Shown piece after piece: positions 9,502 to 18,374 of a stretch of DNA of 64,000 bases. The DNA comes from Anaerolineaceae bacterium (GTDB lineage Bacteria > Chloroflexota > Anaerolineae > Promineifilales > Promineifilaceae), in the NCBI GenBank assembly GCA_002699125.1, contig PABI01000088.1:24836-88835 (forward strand), read 5' to 3'. Made by a program: the position numbers and the translations under genes. Every line of letters begins with the position of its first letter. Positions within the stretch are counted from its first letter, which is position 1. The notes under the pieces were generated by a model. That model saw nothing but the letters and a program-made list of their open reading frames with translations, had not been told where the DNA came from and did no database searches.

Positions 9502-9838
9502 AAATTCACAAGCGCTGCATACGTGCGGCGCCATAAAAGCAACGATCAGGACGAGTAGCGGCTGAGCCTGTACCAGAGATTGGAGCGCCACCGGCTGAGA
9601 GCCTCCGAAACAAAGACAGCCCCGAAAACCTCCTGAGAGCGACTTCCTGAACAGTAATTTTGAGTAAGGAAGCACGGCTGGCCCCGTTAACGGCCGTTAC
9701 AAGGGTAATCCGTCATCGGCTATCCGTAATCGGTAAATAAACGACAATACCGATTACCGTTTACCGACCACTGATTACCGAATTGGGTGGAACCGCGACG
9801 CCGTCGCCCCATAGTGGGCACGGCGTTTTTTATTTTTT
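9502..9838 (+). promoter_or_regulatory. T-box riboswitch leader of asd
   Basis: A long untranslated leader lies between the promoter and asd. It contains an AGTA-type bulge (GACGAGTAG near 9551), AGAGA followed by a distal GGAGCG / CTGAGAG stem I apex, the T-box core TGGGTGGAACCGCG (9784-9797), and a competing terminator (stem 9798-9826 plus T-run). This is the classical tRNA-sensing architecture: uncharged tRNA stabilises the antiterminator. The best specifier candidate is ACC (Thr) at 9628-9630 in CGAAAACC, which would fit aspartate-family synthesis, but that assignment is tentative. An extra 90-base stretch of CCGATTACCG-type repeats and one ACGGCCGT separates stem III from the T-box core. 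Confidence 0.88.
9798..9838 (+). terminator. T-box intrinsic terminator
   Basis: ACGCCGT-CGCCC pairs with GGGC-ACGGCGT around a short loop and is followed by a run of Ts. The 5' arm overlaps the T-box antiterminator sequence, making the two structures mutually exclusive. Confidence 0.85.
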
Positions 9839-9839
9839 C

Positions 9840-9873
9840 AGGTGCGACGCACTTTCGAAAGTGCGTCGCACCT
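9840..9873. repeat. 34-bp perfect palindrome between T-box terminator and asd
   Basis: AGGTGCGACGCACTTTC is followed immediately by its exact reverse complement. In the readthrough RNA this would form a second strong hairpin ending about 10 bases before the asd ribosome site (AACGAGGTG, near 9881-9889). It lacks its own T-run, so it could be a dispersed palindrome or affect mRNA stability or translation. Confidence 0.7.
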
Positions 9874-9896
9874 CGAAGCAAAACGAGGTGAATTGT

Positions 9897-10952
9897 ATGA
9901 ACAAGAAAATTCCCGTCGGTATTCTGGCTGCCACTGGTGCAGTGGGGCAGCGTTTTATTCAACATCTGGTAGACCATCCCTGGTTTGAGATTGCCGCGCT
10001 CACCGGCTCAGAACGCACAGCGGGACGGCCGTATGGCGAAGGCGTCAACTGGCTGCTGCCCGGCGATCCGCCTGCCGCCGTGGCCGACATGATCGTGCAA
10101 CCTACCGAACCCAATCTGGTACCATGCGTTCTTTTTTCGGCACTGCCTACCGCCGAAGCGCGGGAACTGGAACCAACGTTTGCCCAGGCGGGCTACATTG
10201 TCCTCACCAACGCCTCGCCGTTTCGCATGGACCCGTGCGTGCCGCTGCTCATCCCGGAGGTGAACCTGGACCACACGGCGCTCATTCCGCGCCAAAAAGA
10301 GGCATACGGCTGGGACGGCTGGATTGTGGCCAATGCCAACTGCTCGACGACAAGCATCGTTTTGCCGCTGCAAATTTTGCACAAGAATTATGGGGTGGAA
10401 ACGGCCGTTGTCACCACGCTCCAGGCCATCTCTGGTGCCGGCTACCCCGGCGTGCCCTCGCTGGACATTATGGATAACGTGATTCCCTACATTGGCGGCG
10501 AAGACGGCAAGCTGGAAAGCGAACCGCGCAAGCTGTGTGGCACCTACGCCAACGGCGCGATTGAGATGGCTCCCTTTAAGGTCAGCGCTCAGGCCAACCG
10601 CGTGCCCGTCATTGATGGGCATTTGGGCAGCGTTTCCGTCAAACTCAGCCAATCCGCCTCTGCCGAAGAGGTGATTGAGCTGTTCCAAACGTGGCAGCCG
10701 CCGGAAATCGTGCGCGACCTGCCCACCATGCCCGAGTCGGTATTCATTTACCGGCCGGAAGCCAACCGCCCCCAGCCCCGCCTGGACCGCGACGCGGGCA
10801 ACGGCCTGGCCTGGACCGTCGGCGGCGTACGCCAATGCCCGGTCAACGACATCCGCTTCCTTTCCATCACTCACAACACCCTGCGTGGTGCCGCCAGCGG
10901 CTCCGTCCTCAATGCGGAGTTGTTAGTAAAACAAGGGTTCATCAAACCGTAA
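9897..10952 (+). CDS. asd: Aspartate-semialdehyde dehydrogenase
   Basis: Reduces aspartyl phosphate to aspartate semialdehyde with NADPH, the branch point to lysine, threonine and methionine; 351 residues. The N-terminal Rossmann motif reads GILAATGAVGQRF, and the catalytic cysteine lies in NANCSTT. I chose the ATG at 9897 (MNKKIPVG), preceded by GAGGTG, over the longer frame at 9783, which would translate the T-box terminator and palindrome. The length and GAGYPGVPS motif fit the archaeal/yeast-like Asd branch. Control is by the T-box leader. Confidence 0.93.
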   Translation: MNKKIPVGILAATGAVGQRFIQHLVDHPWFEIAALTGSERTAGRPYGEGVNWLLPGDPPAAVADMIVQPTEPNLVPCVLFSALPTAEARELEPTFAQAGYIVLTNASPFRMDPCVPLLIPEVNLDHTALIPRQKEAYGWDGWIVANANCSTTSIVLPLQILHKNYGVETAVVTTLQAISGAGYPGVPSLDIMDNVIPYIGGEDGKLESEPRKLCGTYANGAIEMAPFKVSAQANRVPVIDGHLGSVSVKLSQSASAEEVIELFQTWQPPEIVRDLPTMPESVFIYRPEANRPQPRLDRDAGNGLAWTVGGVRQCPVNDIRFLSITHNTLRGAASGSVLNAELLVKQGFIKP

Positions 10953-10961
10953 GAAATGTAG

Positions 10962-11140
10962 GGGCGAGGCAGATCGGCAATGGTCTTGCCCCATGTACGA
11001 CCTACCCATCGATCTGCCTCGCCCTTTGCCACACCACCCAACGTCCTAACCGCAGGTTTGCGGTTGGCCAGGTTTTGGGGCGAGGCGGCGCGAGCGACGC
11101 TTTTTTGTTTGTCCATGGTTTGATCGCGCCGCCTCGCCCC
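10962..11140. repeat. Pair of GGGGCGAGGC hairpin repeats
   Basis: The spacer between the converging asd and YerB-like genes holds two long-loop inverted repeats. In 10962-11024, GGGCGAGGCAGATCG pairs with CGATCTGCCTCGCCC. In 11077-11140, GGGGCGAGGCGGCGCGA pairs with TCGCGCCGCCTCGCCCC. Both share the GGGGCGAGGC tip and look like copies of one dispersed element. A coding potential was not seen. Confidence 0.7.
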
Positions 11141-11185
11141 TACCGAACACCGTTTGCGGTTCACCGATTACCGATCACCCAAATC

Positions 11186-12385
11186 CTATGGTGAAATGGT
11201 CACCGGATCATCGTACCAGGTGGGCACCAACTGCACCCAGGTGTTGCCAATTTGCAAGGGAAATGGGTTGCCGTCGGCGTCGGTGAAGGTGAGGAGGTCG
11301 TTGCGGTTTTCGCGGTGCCAGGTTACCGGGTACTGCTGGCCGTCACGCAAAATGAAGCCCGTGCCGCTGCCCCACAGCTGAATCTGCACCGAGAGATGCG
11401 TACAGACGCCGTTGGTGATCTGTTCACAAATGGTGGCGTCCTCTACATGGAACGGGGCAATCACAACCACATTGGCGGCACTCACCTGTTCGCCCGTGCT
11501 GCCGTCCAGAAACGGTTCTCCAGCAGCCCAGCGGTAGTAACGGCCGTTCCCCTCATCATAGCGCCACTCCACCACCTCCCACTCATAATCAATCGTCACG
11601 TTGCTGGCCGGTTCACCACCGGCCGGTGTCTCGCTGGTGAAGGTGAGCAAGCCGTTGAAATTGGGCGGCGTGTTCAGGCCCAAAGCATCTAATCCCTGGC
11701 GGAACGTGGCGGGACGGCCGTACAGCGTATGCTCAAACGGCTTATCCTCTCCGGTGCGATAGTAGCCTGGATCGCTGGAGCGGATAAGGCGGCTGGCAAA
11801 GTCAGAGGCGTTAAGCCGCTGGTTGACGCCGACGCTGGCCCCGGAAAAGGCCAAAGCCGCATCGTACATGGCAGGCAGCTCCACATCAATCAGCCGGGCG
11901 CTGCGGATTGGGCCAACTTGCTCCACGTCCTTGCCGTACAAAATGAGCGTGAAGCGGGTGATGTGGCCTTCGGCCGTGTGTTCAAACACCCAGTCGGCGC
12001 TGTTAAGGCCGGACTGGGGGCGGACAAAGCTGGGGGGCGCGTTGGAGATTTTGATGGCGAGCGGCCGTCTTTGCAGTTGGGCCGGATCGTCCACCAGTTC
12101 ACCGGTTAGCGGATTGCGGTCGGTGCCAAAGTCGGCAGCGGTGAGCAGGTTGGTGCCGGCAGCAGGTGGCTCGGTGGTGGGCGTGCTGGTGGCCGCAGCA
12201 ATGGTAGGCGGTGGTGGCAAGGTTGTGGCTGTGGCAGTGATGACAGTAGTGGGGGTAACGGCCGTCTCCGACACATCTGTTGTAGCTGGAGGCGCAATGG
12301 GCGTTGGCGTGGCCTCATCCCCACCGCAGGCAGCAACCAGGCTGATAAAAATCAGCAAAAGTAGAAATTGCACACGTTTCTTCAT
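11186..12385 (-). CDS. YerB-like lipoprotein (DUF3048)
   Basis: A 399-residue lipoprotein. Signal peptide with lipobox VAAC is followed by a Thr/Pro-rich linker to about residue 75, then a DUF3048 domain recognised by RPLAIKISN, the invariant-looking GPIRSAR and AFSGAS, and a C-terminal half with WHRENRND. The B. subtilis relative is YerB, of poorly defined function at the cell surface. The start follows AAGGAGA. It is transcribed alone, convergent with asd. Confidence 0.85.
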   Translation of the reverse strand: MKKRVQFLLLLIFISLVAACGGDEATPTPIAPPATTDVSETAVTPTTVITATATTLPPPPTIAAATSTPTTEPPAAGTNLLTAADFGTDRNPLTGELVDDPAQLQRRPLAIKISNAPPSFVRPQSGLNSADWVFEHTAEGHITRFTLILYGKDVEQVGPIRSARLIDVELPAMYDAALAFSGASVGVNQRLNASDFASRLIRSSDPGYYRTGEDKPFEHTLYGRPATFRQGLDALGLNTPPNFNGLLTFTSETPAGGEPASNVTIDYEWEVVEWRYDEGNGRYYRWAAGEPFLDGSTGEQVSAANVVVIAPFHVEDATICEQITNGVCTHLSVQIQLWGSGTGFILRDGQQYPVTWHRENRNDLLTFTDADGNPFPLQIGNTWVQLVPTWYDDPVTISP

Positions 12386-12416
12386 CGCTTAAACGATTCT
12401 CCTTGTGGCAAAAAGT

Positions 12417-12449
12417 TAAAACCTCCGGGAAAGTTGCGCCGGAGGTTTG
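12417..12449 (-). terminator. Terminator of the hybrid histidine kinase gene
   Basis: On the minus strand CCTCCGG and CCGGAGG form a stem around a 10-base loop followed by TTTT. It lies between the kinase stop and the YerB-like gene start, so the kinase is a separate transcription unit. Confidence 0.65.
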
Positions 12450-12492
12450 TCTTGCCAATCGAAGCGTATTTTTGCTGCTGGGCTGGGGTTTG

Positions 12493-14412
12493 TCAAGCGT
12501 CAGGAGGGGGATCGTTGGGTAAATATTGCCAAATTTTACTGACCAGAGAATCAACATTATACGGTTTGGCCAGGAAGCCGGTACGGCCGTTAACCATCAC
12601 CTCAGGCGCGATTTGCTGCTGTGAATAGCCAGAGGAAAGAATTACCGGAATCTCTGGATTAATCTGGCGCAGTTTGTGCAGCGTTTCGATTCCGTTCATA
12701 CCAGGCATAGACATGTCTAACAGTACCAGCTGAATTTCATTTTTGCGCTCGTTGAATACAGCAATGCCATCCTGGCCGTCAACGGCCGTTACCACCGCAA
12801 CCCCATGCAGGTCCATAATGTCCACAACCGCTTCGCGCACCGGTTTTTCATCATCAATGACCAGAATTAGCTTTCCGGATGCATTAGCGGGCTGATTGAC
12901 CTCTTGGGGGGAAACGGCCGTTTCCGTATGCTCACTCATGGGGAATAACAGACGAAACATCGTCCCCCACCCCGGTTCGCTCTCCACATGAATGCCCCCA
13001 TGATGATCCCGCACAATGCCCAGTACGGATGCCAATCCTAAACCCTGGCCATCTTCCTTTGTCGTAAAAAACGGATCGAAAATACGGCTGCGAATTTCCG
13101 GCGTCATGCCCACCCCGCTGTCGCGCACCATTAAACACACATACTCACCTTCGGGCAGCTCACTCCCGGTCCAATGCCAATTATGAGTATCATAGCTCAT
13201 CACCATTTCCCGCCCGGTAATCACCCAAACGTGCCCGGCAGCCGCTTCAATGGCTTCGGCTCCGTTCAGGATCAGGTTCATAATTACTTGTTGCAGCTGA
13301 CTGCGATCGGCCTCAATCAAAGGTAAATCTTCGGCCAGATCGGTGTGTAAAGTGACATTTTTAGCAACCGCAGCCCGAAAAAGATGAACGTTGTTCTCAA
13401 TTACCTGGTTCAAATTGACCGGGGCAATTTCTAACTGACCACCGCCGGCATAAGCCAACATTTGCCGCGTTAGCTCGGCGGCCTGTTCCGTGGCCAGCAC
13501 CGCTTTTTGAATATGTTCTCGCGCAGGCGCCTCAGCAGGTAGTTGATTAATCGCTAAATTGGTTTGAACCAGCATGGCTACCAGCAAATTATTAAAATCA
13601 TGGGCAATGCCGCTGGCCATGAGGCCCATGCTTTCCCGTTTTTGCGCCTGCTGCATCGCTTCTTCGGTGCGTTTGCGTTCGGCGACTTCATGCTGTAGCT
13701 GGGTATTGGCAATTTGTAATTCGGCCGTGCGCTCGGCAACGCGTGCCTCCAGTTCCTGATGCAGTTGTTTCAATGAAGCTTGACTCTGCTTTAGCTCCTC
13801 GTTGGCCACCTGCAATGCAGCCACAGCACACTGGGCATCTGCCACGCTTTCGCTTAGACCTTCGATGAGCTGCCGCAGCAGCAGCGTATGTAACACCAAA
13901 GCCACACCCAGAATAACCAGATCATCTATGGTCGGTAAGCTGTTGTAGCGGGTAATGATGATCCCATTATGCTCAGCAGCATAAACCAAAGTGAGGGCAA
14001 TGACATTGAGTGCCATAAAAAAGAGGGGGGCTTTGCCGCGAATAAATAAACTGACGGCCGCCACGATGACAAAATAACCCACCACAGCCGAGCTGCGAAT
14101 GCCATCAAAAACAATCATCAACAGCGTAACAACAACAAAGGCTGTGCCAGAGAGCAGCCAGGCAGTTAAACGCAAATAACCCCGATAAACAAGGCCGACA
14201 CAAACCAGGGCAGTGCCTAGCAGCAACCCAAGTCCAAACAAAGCAACCAGACGTTCCAGGCCAAAAAATCGGGTGAACGGCCGTAAAATCACCAGCAACA
14301 GGAGCATGCTAGAAATAAAAGCCAGCAAATATCGATTTAGCCAATATGCCTGCCTGGTTTTTTCCGGATCATCAAATTTGGGCGGGGCAAGATAGCGCGC
14401 GAATACATTCAT
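12493..14412 (-). CDS. Hybrid sensor histidine kinase / response regulator
   Basis: A 639-residue membrane kinase with its own receiver domain. Six or so hydrophobic segments fill residues about 25-190 (a 7TM-like sensor without an evident periplasmic domain). A coiled-coil follows (about 190-255), then HisKA with GIAHDFNNLL (phospho-acceptor His271), an HATPase domain with GQGLGLASV, and a C-terminal receiver with LLDMSMPG (acceptor Asp566). The HDFNN form is typical of NtrB-like kinases. No output regulator is adjacent, so the signal and target are unknown. Confidence 0.9.
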   Translation of the reverse strand: MNVFARYLAPPKFDDPEKTRQAYWLNRYLLAFISSMLLLLVILRPFTRFFGLERLVALFGLGLLLGTALVCVGLVYRGYLRLTAWLLSGTAFVVVTLLMIVFDGIRSSAVVGYFVIVAAVSLFIRGKAPLFFMALNVIALTLVYAAEHNGIIITRYNSLPTIDDLVILGVALVLHTLLLRQLIEGLSESVADAQCAVAALQVANEELKQSQASLKQLHQELEARVAERTAELQIANTQLQHEVAERKRTEEAMQQAQKRESMGLMASGIAHDFNNLLVAMLVQTNLAINQLPAEAPAREHIQKAVLATEQAAELTRQMLAYAGGGQLEIAPVNLNQVIENNVHLFRAAVAKNVTLHTDLAEDLPLIEADRSQLQQVIMNLILNGAEAIEAAAGHVWVITGREMVMSYDTHNWHWTGSELPEGEYVCLMVRDSGVGMTPEIRSRIFDPFFTTKEDGQGLGLASVLGIVRDHHGGIHVESEPGWGTMFRLLFPMSEHTETAVSPQEVNQPANASGKLILVIDDEKPVREAVVDIMDLHGVAVVTAVDGQDGIAVFNERKNEIQLVLLDMSMPGMNGIETLHKLRQINPEIPVILSSGYSQQQIAPEVMVNGRTGFLAKPYNVDSLVSKIWQYLPNDPPPDA

Positions 14413-14716
14413 AACTTATGGGCCTAAACGGCCGTTTCCATTTCTAAAAACCTTTCTCAGCGATTTGTTGTTTTCTCTAGGGTAACTGCTTACCATCATT
14501 TTTGCATCTTCATTTATCGGAGAATTATCTGACGGTTCCCATATCGTTAAGAAGGTGCCTGGTAGGAAATTACAGCTAGACGAAGCACAGCCTTAATTTC
14601 TTAAATATGAGGCAAGCCGCTCAGTCTCGTGACGATTTGGCCTAATTCGGGTTTAATACCATGCATTGCAGCAACAGCTCGATGACGAACAATTAGCAAT
14701 TGAGGAGCACAGCAGA
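14413..14716. other. Intergenic spacer, divergent promoters expected
   Basis: About 300 bases separate the divergent kinase and fabH genes. One ACGGCCGT (14428) lies just upstream of the kinase start. I saw no convincing -35/-10 pair and no small gene. GAGGAG at 14702-14707 is the fabH ribosome site. Confidence 0.5.
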
Positions 14717-15775
14717 ATGGAAAAACGATACGGCCGTATCACCGGCTGGGGTGCGTATGTGCCCGAAAAAGTAGTCACCAATTACGATCTGGAAAACATA
14801 GTAGATACCAGCCACGAATGGATCGTACAGCGCACTGGCATTTACCAACGCCATGTGGCTGCACCCAATGAAACCACCGCCACCATGTCAGTGGAAGCCG
14901 CGCGGCTGGCTTTGCAAAAAGCCAATTTGGCCGCTTCTGAGCTTGACCTCATCATTGTGGCTACCACGACAGGCGACCATTTGACGCCGCCCGTTTCCAG
15001 CCAGGTGCAGCACATGCTGGGAGCCACCAATGTGCCCGCCTTTGTGTTAGTCACCGGCTGCACCGGTTTTCTTTATGGCTTAACCACAGCGCAGCAGTTC
15101 ATCAGCAGCGGGGCTTATGACAATATTTTGGTGATTGGGGCCGAACTGCTTAGCCGCTTTATCGATTGGAACGACCGCAGCACCTGCGTGCTGTTTGGCG
15201 ATGCGGCCGGCGCGTTTGTACTGCAAGCCAGCACAGAACCATGCGGCGTGCTCGGCTTTGATATGGGGTCAGATGGCAGCGGCAGCGAGCACATTATCTT
15301 GCCCGCTACCGGCTCGGCTGAACCAGTAAATGCCGCCACCTTTGCCGAGGGACGGCATTATTTGCGCATGAACGGCCGTGAAGTATTCAAATTTGCCACG
15401 CGCATTTTGGGACAAACCAGCCAGCGCAGCCTGGCCGAGGCGGGCATGACCCTGACCGATATCGACACGATTGTCCCCCACCAGGCCAACCTGCGCATTA
15501 TTCAGGCCGCCGCCCGCAGCATGGGGCTGCCCATTGAGCGATTTTTGGTGAAAATACACAAATACGCCAATACGTCGGCCGCCGCCATCCCTTTAGCCAT
15601 TTGTGATGGTCTCGATGCCGGAGAAATCGGTTTAGAGGATCGTTTGCTGCTGGTCAGTTTTGGCGCGGGGCTTACCTGGGCTTCGGCCGTTTTGCAGATG
15701 GCGCCGACGACAGAAACGGCATTTGCCGCCGCCAGAACAGCCTCACTAGAAATTGCCGAATTGGTATCAGCGTAA
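14717..15775 (+). CDS. fabH: 3-oxoacyl-ACP synthase III (FabH)
   Basis: Initiating condensing enzyme of type II fatty-acid synthesis, joining acyl-CoA and malonyl-ACP; 352 residues from the chosen ATG. The catalytic triad is visible: Cys115 in TGCTGF, His255 in PHQAN and Asn285 in YANTS. I chose 14717 because GAGGAG lies 9 bases upstream and the protein then begins like other KASIII enzymes; the longer frame from 14666 adds an unlikely 17 residues. No other fab genes flank it, so it may serve a specialised acyl product or branched primer. Confidence 0.88.
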   Translation: MEKRYGRITGWGAYVPEKVVTNYDLENIVDTSHEWIVQRTGIYQRHVAAPNETTATMSVEAARLALQKANLAASELDLIIVATTTGDHLTPPVSSQVQHMLGATNVPAFVLVTGCTGFLYGLTTAQQFISSGAYDNILVIGAELLSRFIDWNDRSTCVLFGDAAGAFVLQASTEPCGVLGFDMGSDGSGSEHIILPATGSAEPVNAATFAEGRHYLRMNGREVFKFATRILGQTSQRSLAEAGMTLTDIDTIVPHQANLRIIQAAARSMGLPIERFLVKIHKYANTSAAAIPLAICDGLDAGEIGLEDRLLLVSFGAGLTWASAVLQMAPTTETAFAAARTASLEIAELVSA

Positions 15776-15827
15776 CGCTGCCCTACATTGACAGCCGTCT
15801 GGCAATGGCTATAATTGCCAACTGTTA

Positions 15828-15910
15828 GCCCAAGTGGCGGAATTGGCATACGCGGCAGGTTGAGGGCCTGTGCCCTTATGGGCGTGGAGGTTCGAGTCCT
15901 CTCTTGGGCA
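15828..15910 (+). tRNA. tRNA-Leu (anticodon GAG)
   Basis: The 83-base gene folds as a class II tRNA. The acceptor arms GCCCAAG and CTTGGGC pair, the anticodon loop TTGAGGG has GAG at its centre, there is a long variable arm (TGCCCTTATGGGCG), and the T arm reads GGAGG-TTCGAGT-CCTCT. CCA is not encoded. The GAG anticodon reads CUC/CUU leucine codons. Confidence 0.95.
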
Positions 15911-15915
15911 TGGAA

Positions 15916-15946
15916 ACGCTAGCACAATAAGTGCTGGCGTTTTTTG
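15916..15946 (+). terminator. Terminator of tRNA-Leu
   Basis: ACGCTAGCAC and GTGCTGGCGT pair (one G-U type mismatch) around AATAA, followed by TTTTTTGTTG, immediately after the tRNA. Confidence 0.88.
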
Positions 15947-15986
15947 TTGTCTAGCAGGAAGGTGACAGTCACCCTACCTTAAATTT

Positions 15987-16910
15987 TTATTGGAACCGGC
16001 TGTCTTCCCGCAAAATCTGCTGTAACCCCTCACGTAAACCAACCAGCGGCCTGAATCCTAACAGCTGCTGCGCCCGGCTGATGTCGGCCACCAGGCGCGG
16101 CACCCCGCCCGTTTTTTGCTGATTGGTTAGCTGATTCACATGCTTGCCCGTGACCTGTTCAACATGAGCTACCAACTGCTCCAGACTCGTCTCCACGCCG
16201 CTGCCGATATTGATTACCTGCCGGTTCACCGCTTTAGCAGTGGCCGCTGCCAGCAGCGCCGCCACAACATCTGCCACGTAAATGTAATCACGCGTTTGCC
16301 GCCCATTGCCGTACAGCACCACTGAACCACCAGTTACCGCCTGGTGCAAAAAACGGGGGATGACCGGCGCGTGCGAGACGGGCAGGCTTTGCTGCGGTCC
16401 ATACGCATTAAAAATGCGCAGGGCCACCGTTTCAATGTCCCACAGCCGGCCGATGGTGTGAATATATTGCTCAGCAGCCCATTTGCTCACGGCGTAGGGA
16501 GAATCCGGGTTGGGGGTGTCGTTTTCGTGGACGGGTTGGGTTGGTAAACGGCCGTAAACCGCCCCCGAAGACGTAAACACGACCCGCCGCACGCCCGTAT
16601 CCCGCATCGCCTCCATCAGGCTCACTGTACCGCCCACGTTTACCGCGTTGTACGCCTGCGGATGCAGCACTGATTCGGCGACAGAGACCCGCGCCGCCAG
16701 ATGATAAACACAATCGACATCCCCCAACAACGACCATAATAAGGGAATATTATTAATATCCCCTTGTGTGAACACAATCTCTGGCCGGAGCTGGCTGGCA
16801 TCGCCATTACTCAAATCATCCAAAACCAGTACGATATGGCCGTCAACAGCCAGCTTATTTGCCAGCGCCGCCCCCAAAAAACCAGCGCCCCCCGTTACCA
16901 AAAAACGCAT
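15987..16910 (-). CDS. NAD-dependent sugar-nucleotide epimerase/dehydratase (GalE-like)
   Basis: Extended short-chain dehydrogenase of 307 residues. The N-terminus has the NAD-binding GGAGFLGAAL motif; the catalytic Ser is in FTSSGAVYG and the YAVSK motif holds Tyr and Lys. RIFNAYGP and the NIGSG region match UDP-glucose 4-epimerase-type enzymes. It likely interconverts nucleotide sugars for cell-surface polysaccharide. The start follows AAGGAAA. Substrate not determinable here. Confidence 0.85.
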   Translation of the reverse strand: MRFLVTGGAGFLGAALANKLAVDGHIVLVLDDLSNGDASQLRPEIVFTQGDINNIPLLWSLLGDVDCVYHLAARVSVAESVLHPQAYNAVNVGGTVSLMEAMRDTGVRRVVFTSSGAVYGRLPTQPVHENDTPNPDSPYAVSKWAAEQYIHTIGRLWDIETVALRIFNAYGPQQSLPVSHAPVIPRFLHQAVTGGSVVLYGNGRQTRDYIYVADVVAALLAAATAKAVNRQVINIGSGVETSLEQLVAHVEQVTGKHVNQLTNQQKTGGVPRLVADISRAQQLLGFRPLVGLREGLQQILREDSRFQ

Positions 16911-16931
16911 ACCGTTTCCTTAACCAATAAG

Positions 16932-16964
16932 AAAGCCCCGGCTGAAAAATCAACCGGGGCTTTT
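16932..16964. terminator. Bidirectional-looking terminator
   Basis: AAAGCCCCGG and CCGGGGCTTTT form a strong stem with an A/T-rich loop, with T-runs on both strands. It lies downstream of the 16987-18051 gene and upstream of the epimerase start, and should end the former. Confidence 0.8.
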
Positions 16965-16986
16965 GACTTTCTCTTATATAGAATGA

Positions 16987-18051
16987 TTAATACTCAAGCA
17001 GTTCATCGACCCGCCCTTCGATGTCTGGCTCATCAAAGTCCCCTTCTTTGGCCCAGGCAGAAAGCTCAATGGAGAAGTTATCGAAGAAGCTTTGCGGCGG
17101 CAGTGAACCTGCGCCGTACTGCATCTCTTTAATTTCTGCATTGATGATGAGGGTGGCCGTCTCCAGCACAATCACCTCATTTTCGCGGGCCAAAACGGGT
17201 TCCCCTTTGGGTGCCAGCTTCGCTTTGAGGGCTTCATCAAAGAAAGCGTGGTCACTCATCACCACTTTAGTGATGGTGCGAATGTCGTTTTTGTCAAACA
17301 GCCACACTTCAAAGGCGGTGACGTTTTTAGGTGTGTCACTGCCAATCGATTCGGCAATGCCTACGCCACATTCGCCCAGGAACTCACCGCCGGCATTTTC
17401 AATGCTGAAGGAGTCGTCGTAGTTGTCACGGCCGTATACGTAATCGCTTTGGAATCGGGCAATGGGAACAGCACTAACACCTTCTTCGCTGGCCATCGTG
17501 GGGGCGCTTTCTGGCATGTTGTCATAGTAGAGATCGACATTGTCATCTTCGGCCATCATGCTGTTGCGCCGGTTCAAGACAACAACAATGCCTGCGCCGA
17601 CCAGGGCCAACACAAGCAGTAACGCCAAGATGGTACCAAGATTAGAGCCTTCTTCTTCTGGCTGTGCGGCCGGCTGTGACCCATCCTGTACGCCCGCAGC
17701 GGGTAATGCATCACAAGCCTGTCCACCACTTTGCACAACGGCAATCGCGTTCAGGCGTTCCTGCGCCCCAGGATCGGCCGTGCGGCCACGTAAATCACAA
17801 ATGGCGGTGGCGGCATTGGGCCAGGAATCCAGGGCACGGGTAACGAGGCTTGTATTGCCGGGCTGCAAGGAATAGGCGTCGGCGATGGTTTGCAGATAGA
17901 CATCCTGTTCAGCCTGCTCCAGATCCCCGGGACCAGCACCAGTCCACTCCACAGGGAAGAGATACCAGCCAAACACGGTTAGGCCAATGATCAGGCCAAC
18001 TATAAATGCAATAAGGACGGACAACTCCGGTCGATTCTTTATAAAATCCAT
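16987..18051 (-). CDS. Membrane protein of unknown function with two TM segments
   Basis: A 354-residue protein I do not recognise. Residues about 10-33 form a membrane anchor; an extracytoplasmic segment with three cysteines (CDLRG, QACDAL) follows; a second membrane helix is near 140-162. The cytoplasmic C-terminal half (about 165-354) is acidic and contains DNYDDSFSIEN and ECGVGIAESIG, ending in a run of Asp/Glu. The ribosome site is AGGTAGG. A promoter (18125-18152) serves it. It could monitor the cell envelope, but no domain supports a specific role. Confidence 0.7.
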   Translation of the reverse strand: MDFIKNRPELSVLIAFIVGLIIGLTVFGWYLFPVEWTGAGPGDLEQAEQDVYLQTIADAYSLQPGNTSLVTRALDSWPNAATAICDLRGRTADPGAQERLNAIAVVQSGGQACDALPAAGVQDGSQPAAQPEEEGSNLGTILALLLVLALVGAGIVVVLNRRNSMMAEDDNVDLYYDNMPESAPTMASEEGVSAVPIARFQSDYVYGRDNYDDSFSIENAGGEFLGECGVGIAESIGSDTPKNVTAFEVWLFDKNDIRTITKVVMSDHAFFDEALKAKLAPKGEPVLARENEVIVLETATLIINAEIKEMQYGAGSLPPQSFFDNFSIELSAWAKEGDFDEPDIEGRVDELLEY

Positions 18052-18124
18052 GTGGCACCTACCTTAAAATTGCCCCCATTTTGGGACATTATGAAAATGA
18101 CATAACATCCCCTCTGCAATTCGT

Positions 18125-18152
18125 ATCTTACCATAACTAATAAGTGCGTCAA
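18125..18152 (-). promoter_or_regulatory. Promoter of the two-TM protein gene
   Basis: On the minus strand TTGACG (18147-18152) and TAAGAT (18125-18130) are separated by 16 bases. It is well placed about 70 bases upstream of the start codon. Confidence 0.6.
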
Positions 18153-18270
18153 GTTATGGGAGCATGGAAAGAAAACGTGGGAATTAGTCCAGAATATCTT
18201 TTTGTTGTTTCCTTGGCTCCCATAAATTATTGCCATACTCACAATGCTTTTCCTTCGTTTTTGCCTGTGG

Positions 18271-18276
18271 TATACT
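18271..18276 (+). promoter_or_regulatory. Candidate -10 box upstream of argF
   Basis: TATACT stands 100 bases upstream of the argF GTG start in an otherwise featureless 220-base spacer. No good -35 hexamer pairs with it, so the call is weak. One ACGGCCGT (18316) lies between it and the gene. Confidence 0.35.
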
Positions 18277-18374
18277 TTTTTAAGGTAACCAGTGGCAATA
18301 AAAGGGTTTTTGTGAACGGCCGTACAGCCAAAACCCCTCAAAATTCTACGCCAACTGTCCGGAGAATTAACACT

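Noticed and set aside
10008..10874. 288-codon frame antisense to asd
   Set aside because: Shadow frame; asd shows all family motifs and the T-box leader points to the plus strand.
10962..11140. Small RNA or riboswitch in the asd-YerB spacer
   Set aside because: The folds come from two copies of one repeat, with no promoter, conserved riboswitch core or terminator T-run.
18144..18374. N-terminal extension of argF
   Set aside because: The extra 77 residues have no counterpart in carbamoyltransferases and contain the likely promoter region; GTG 18375 has a ribosome site.
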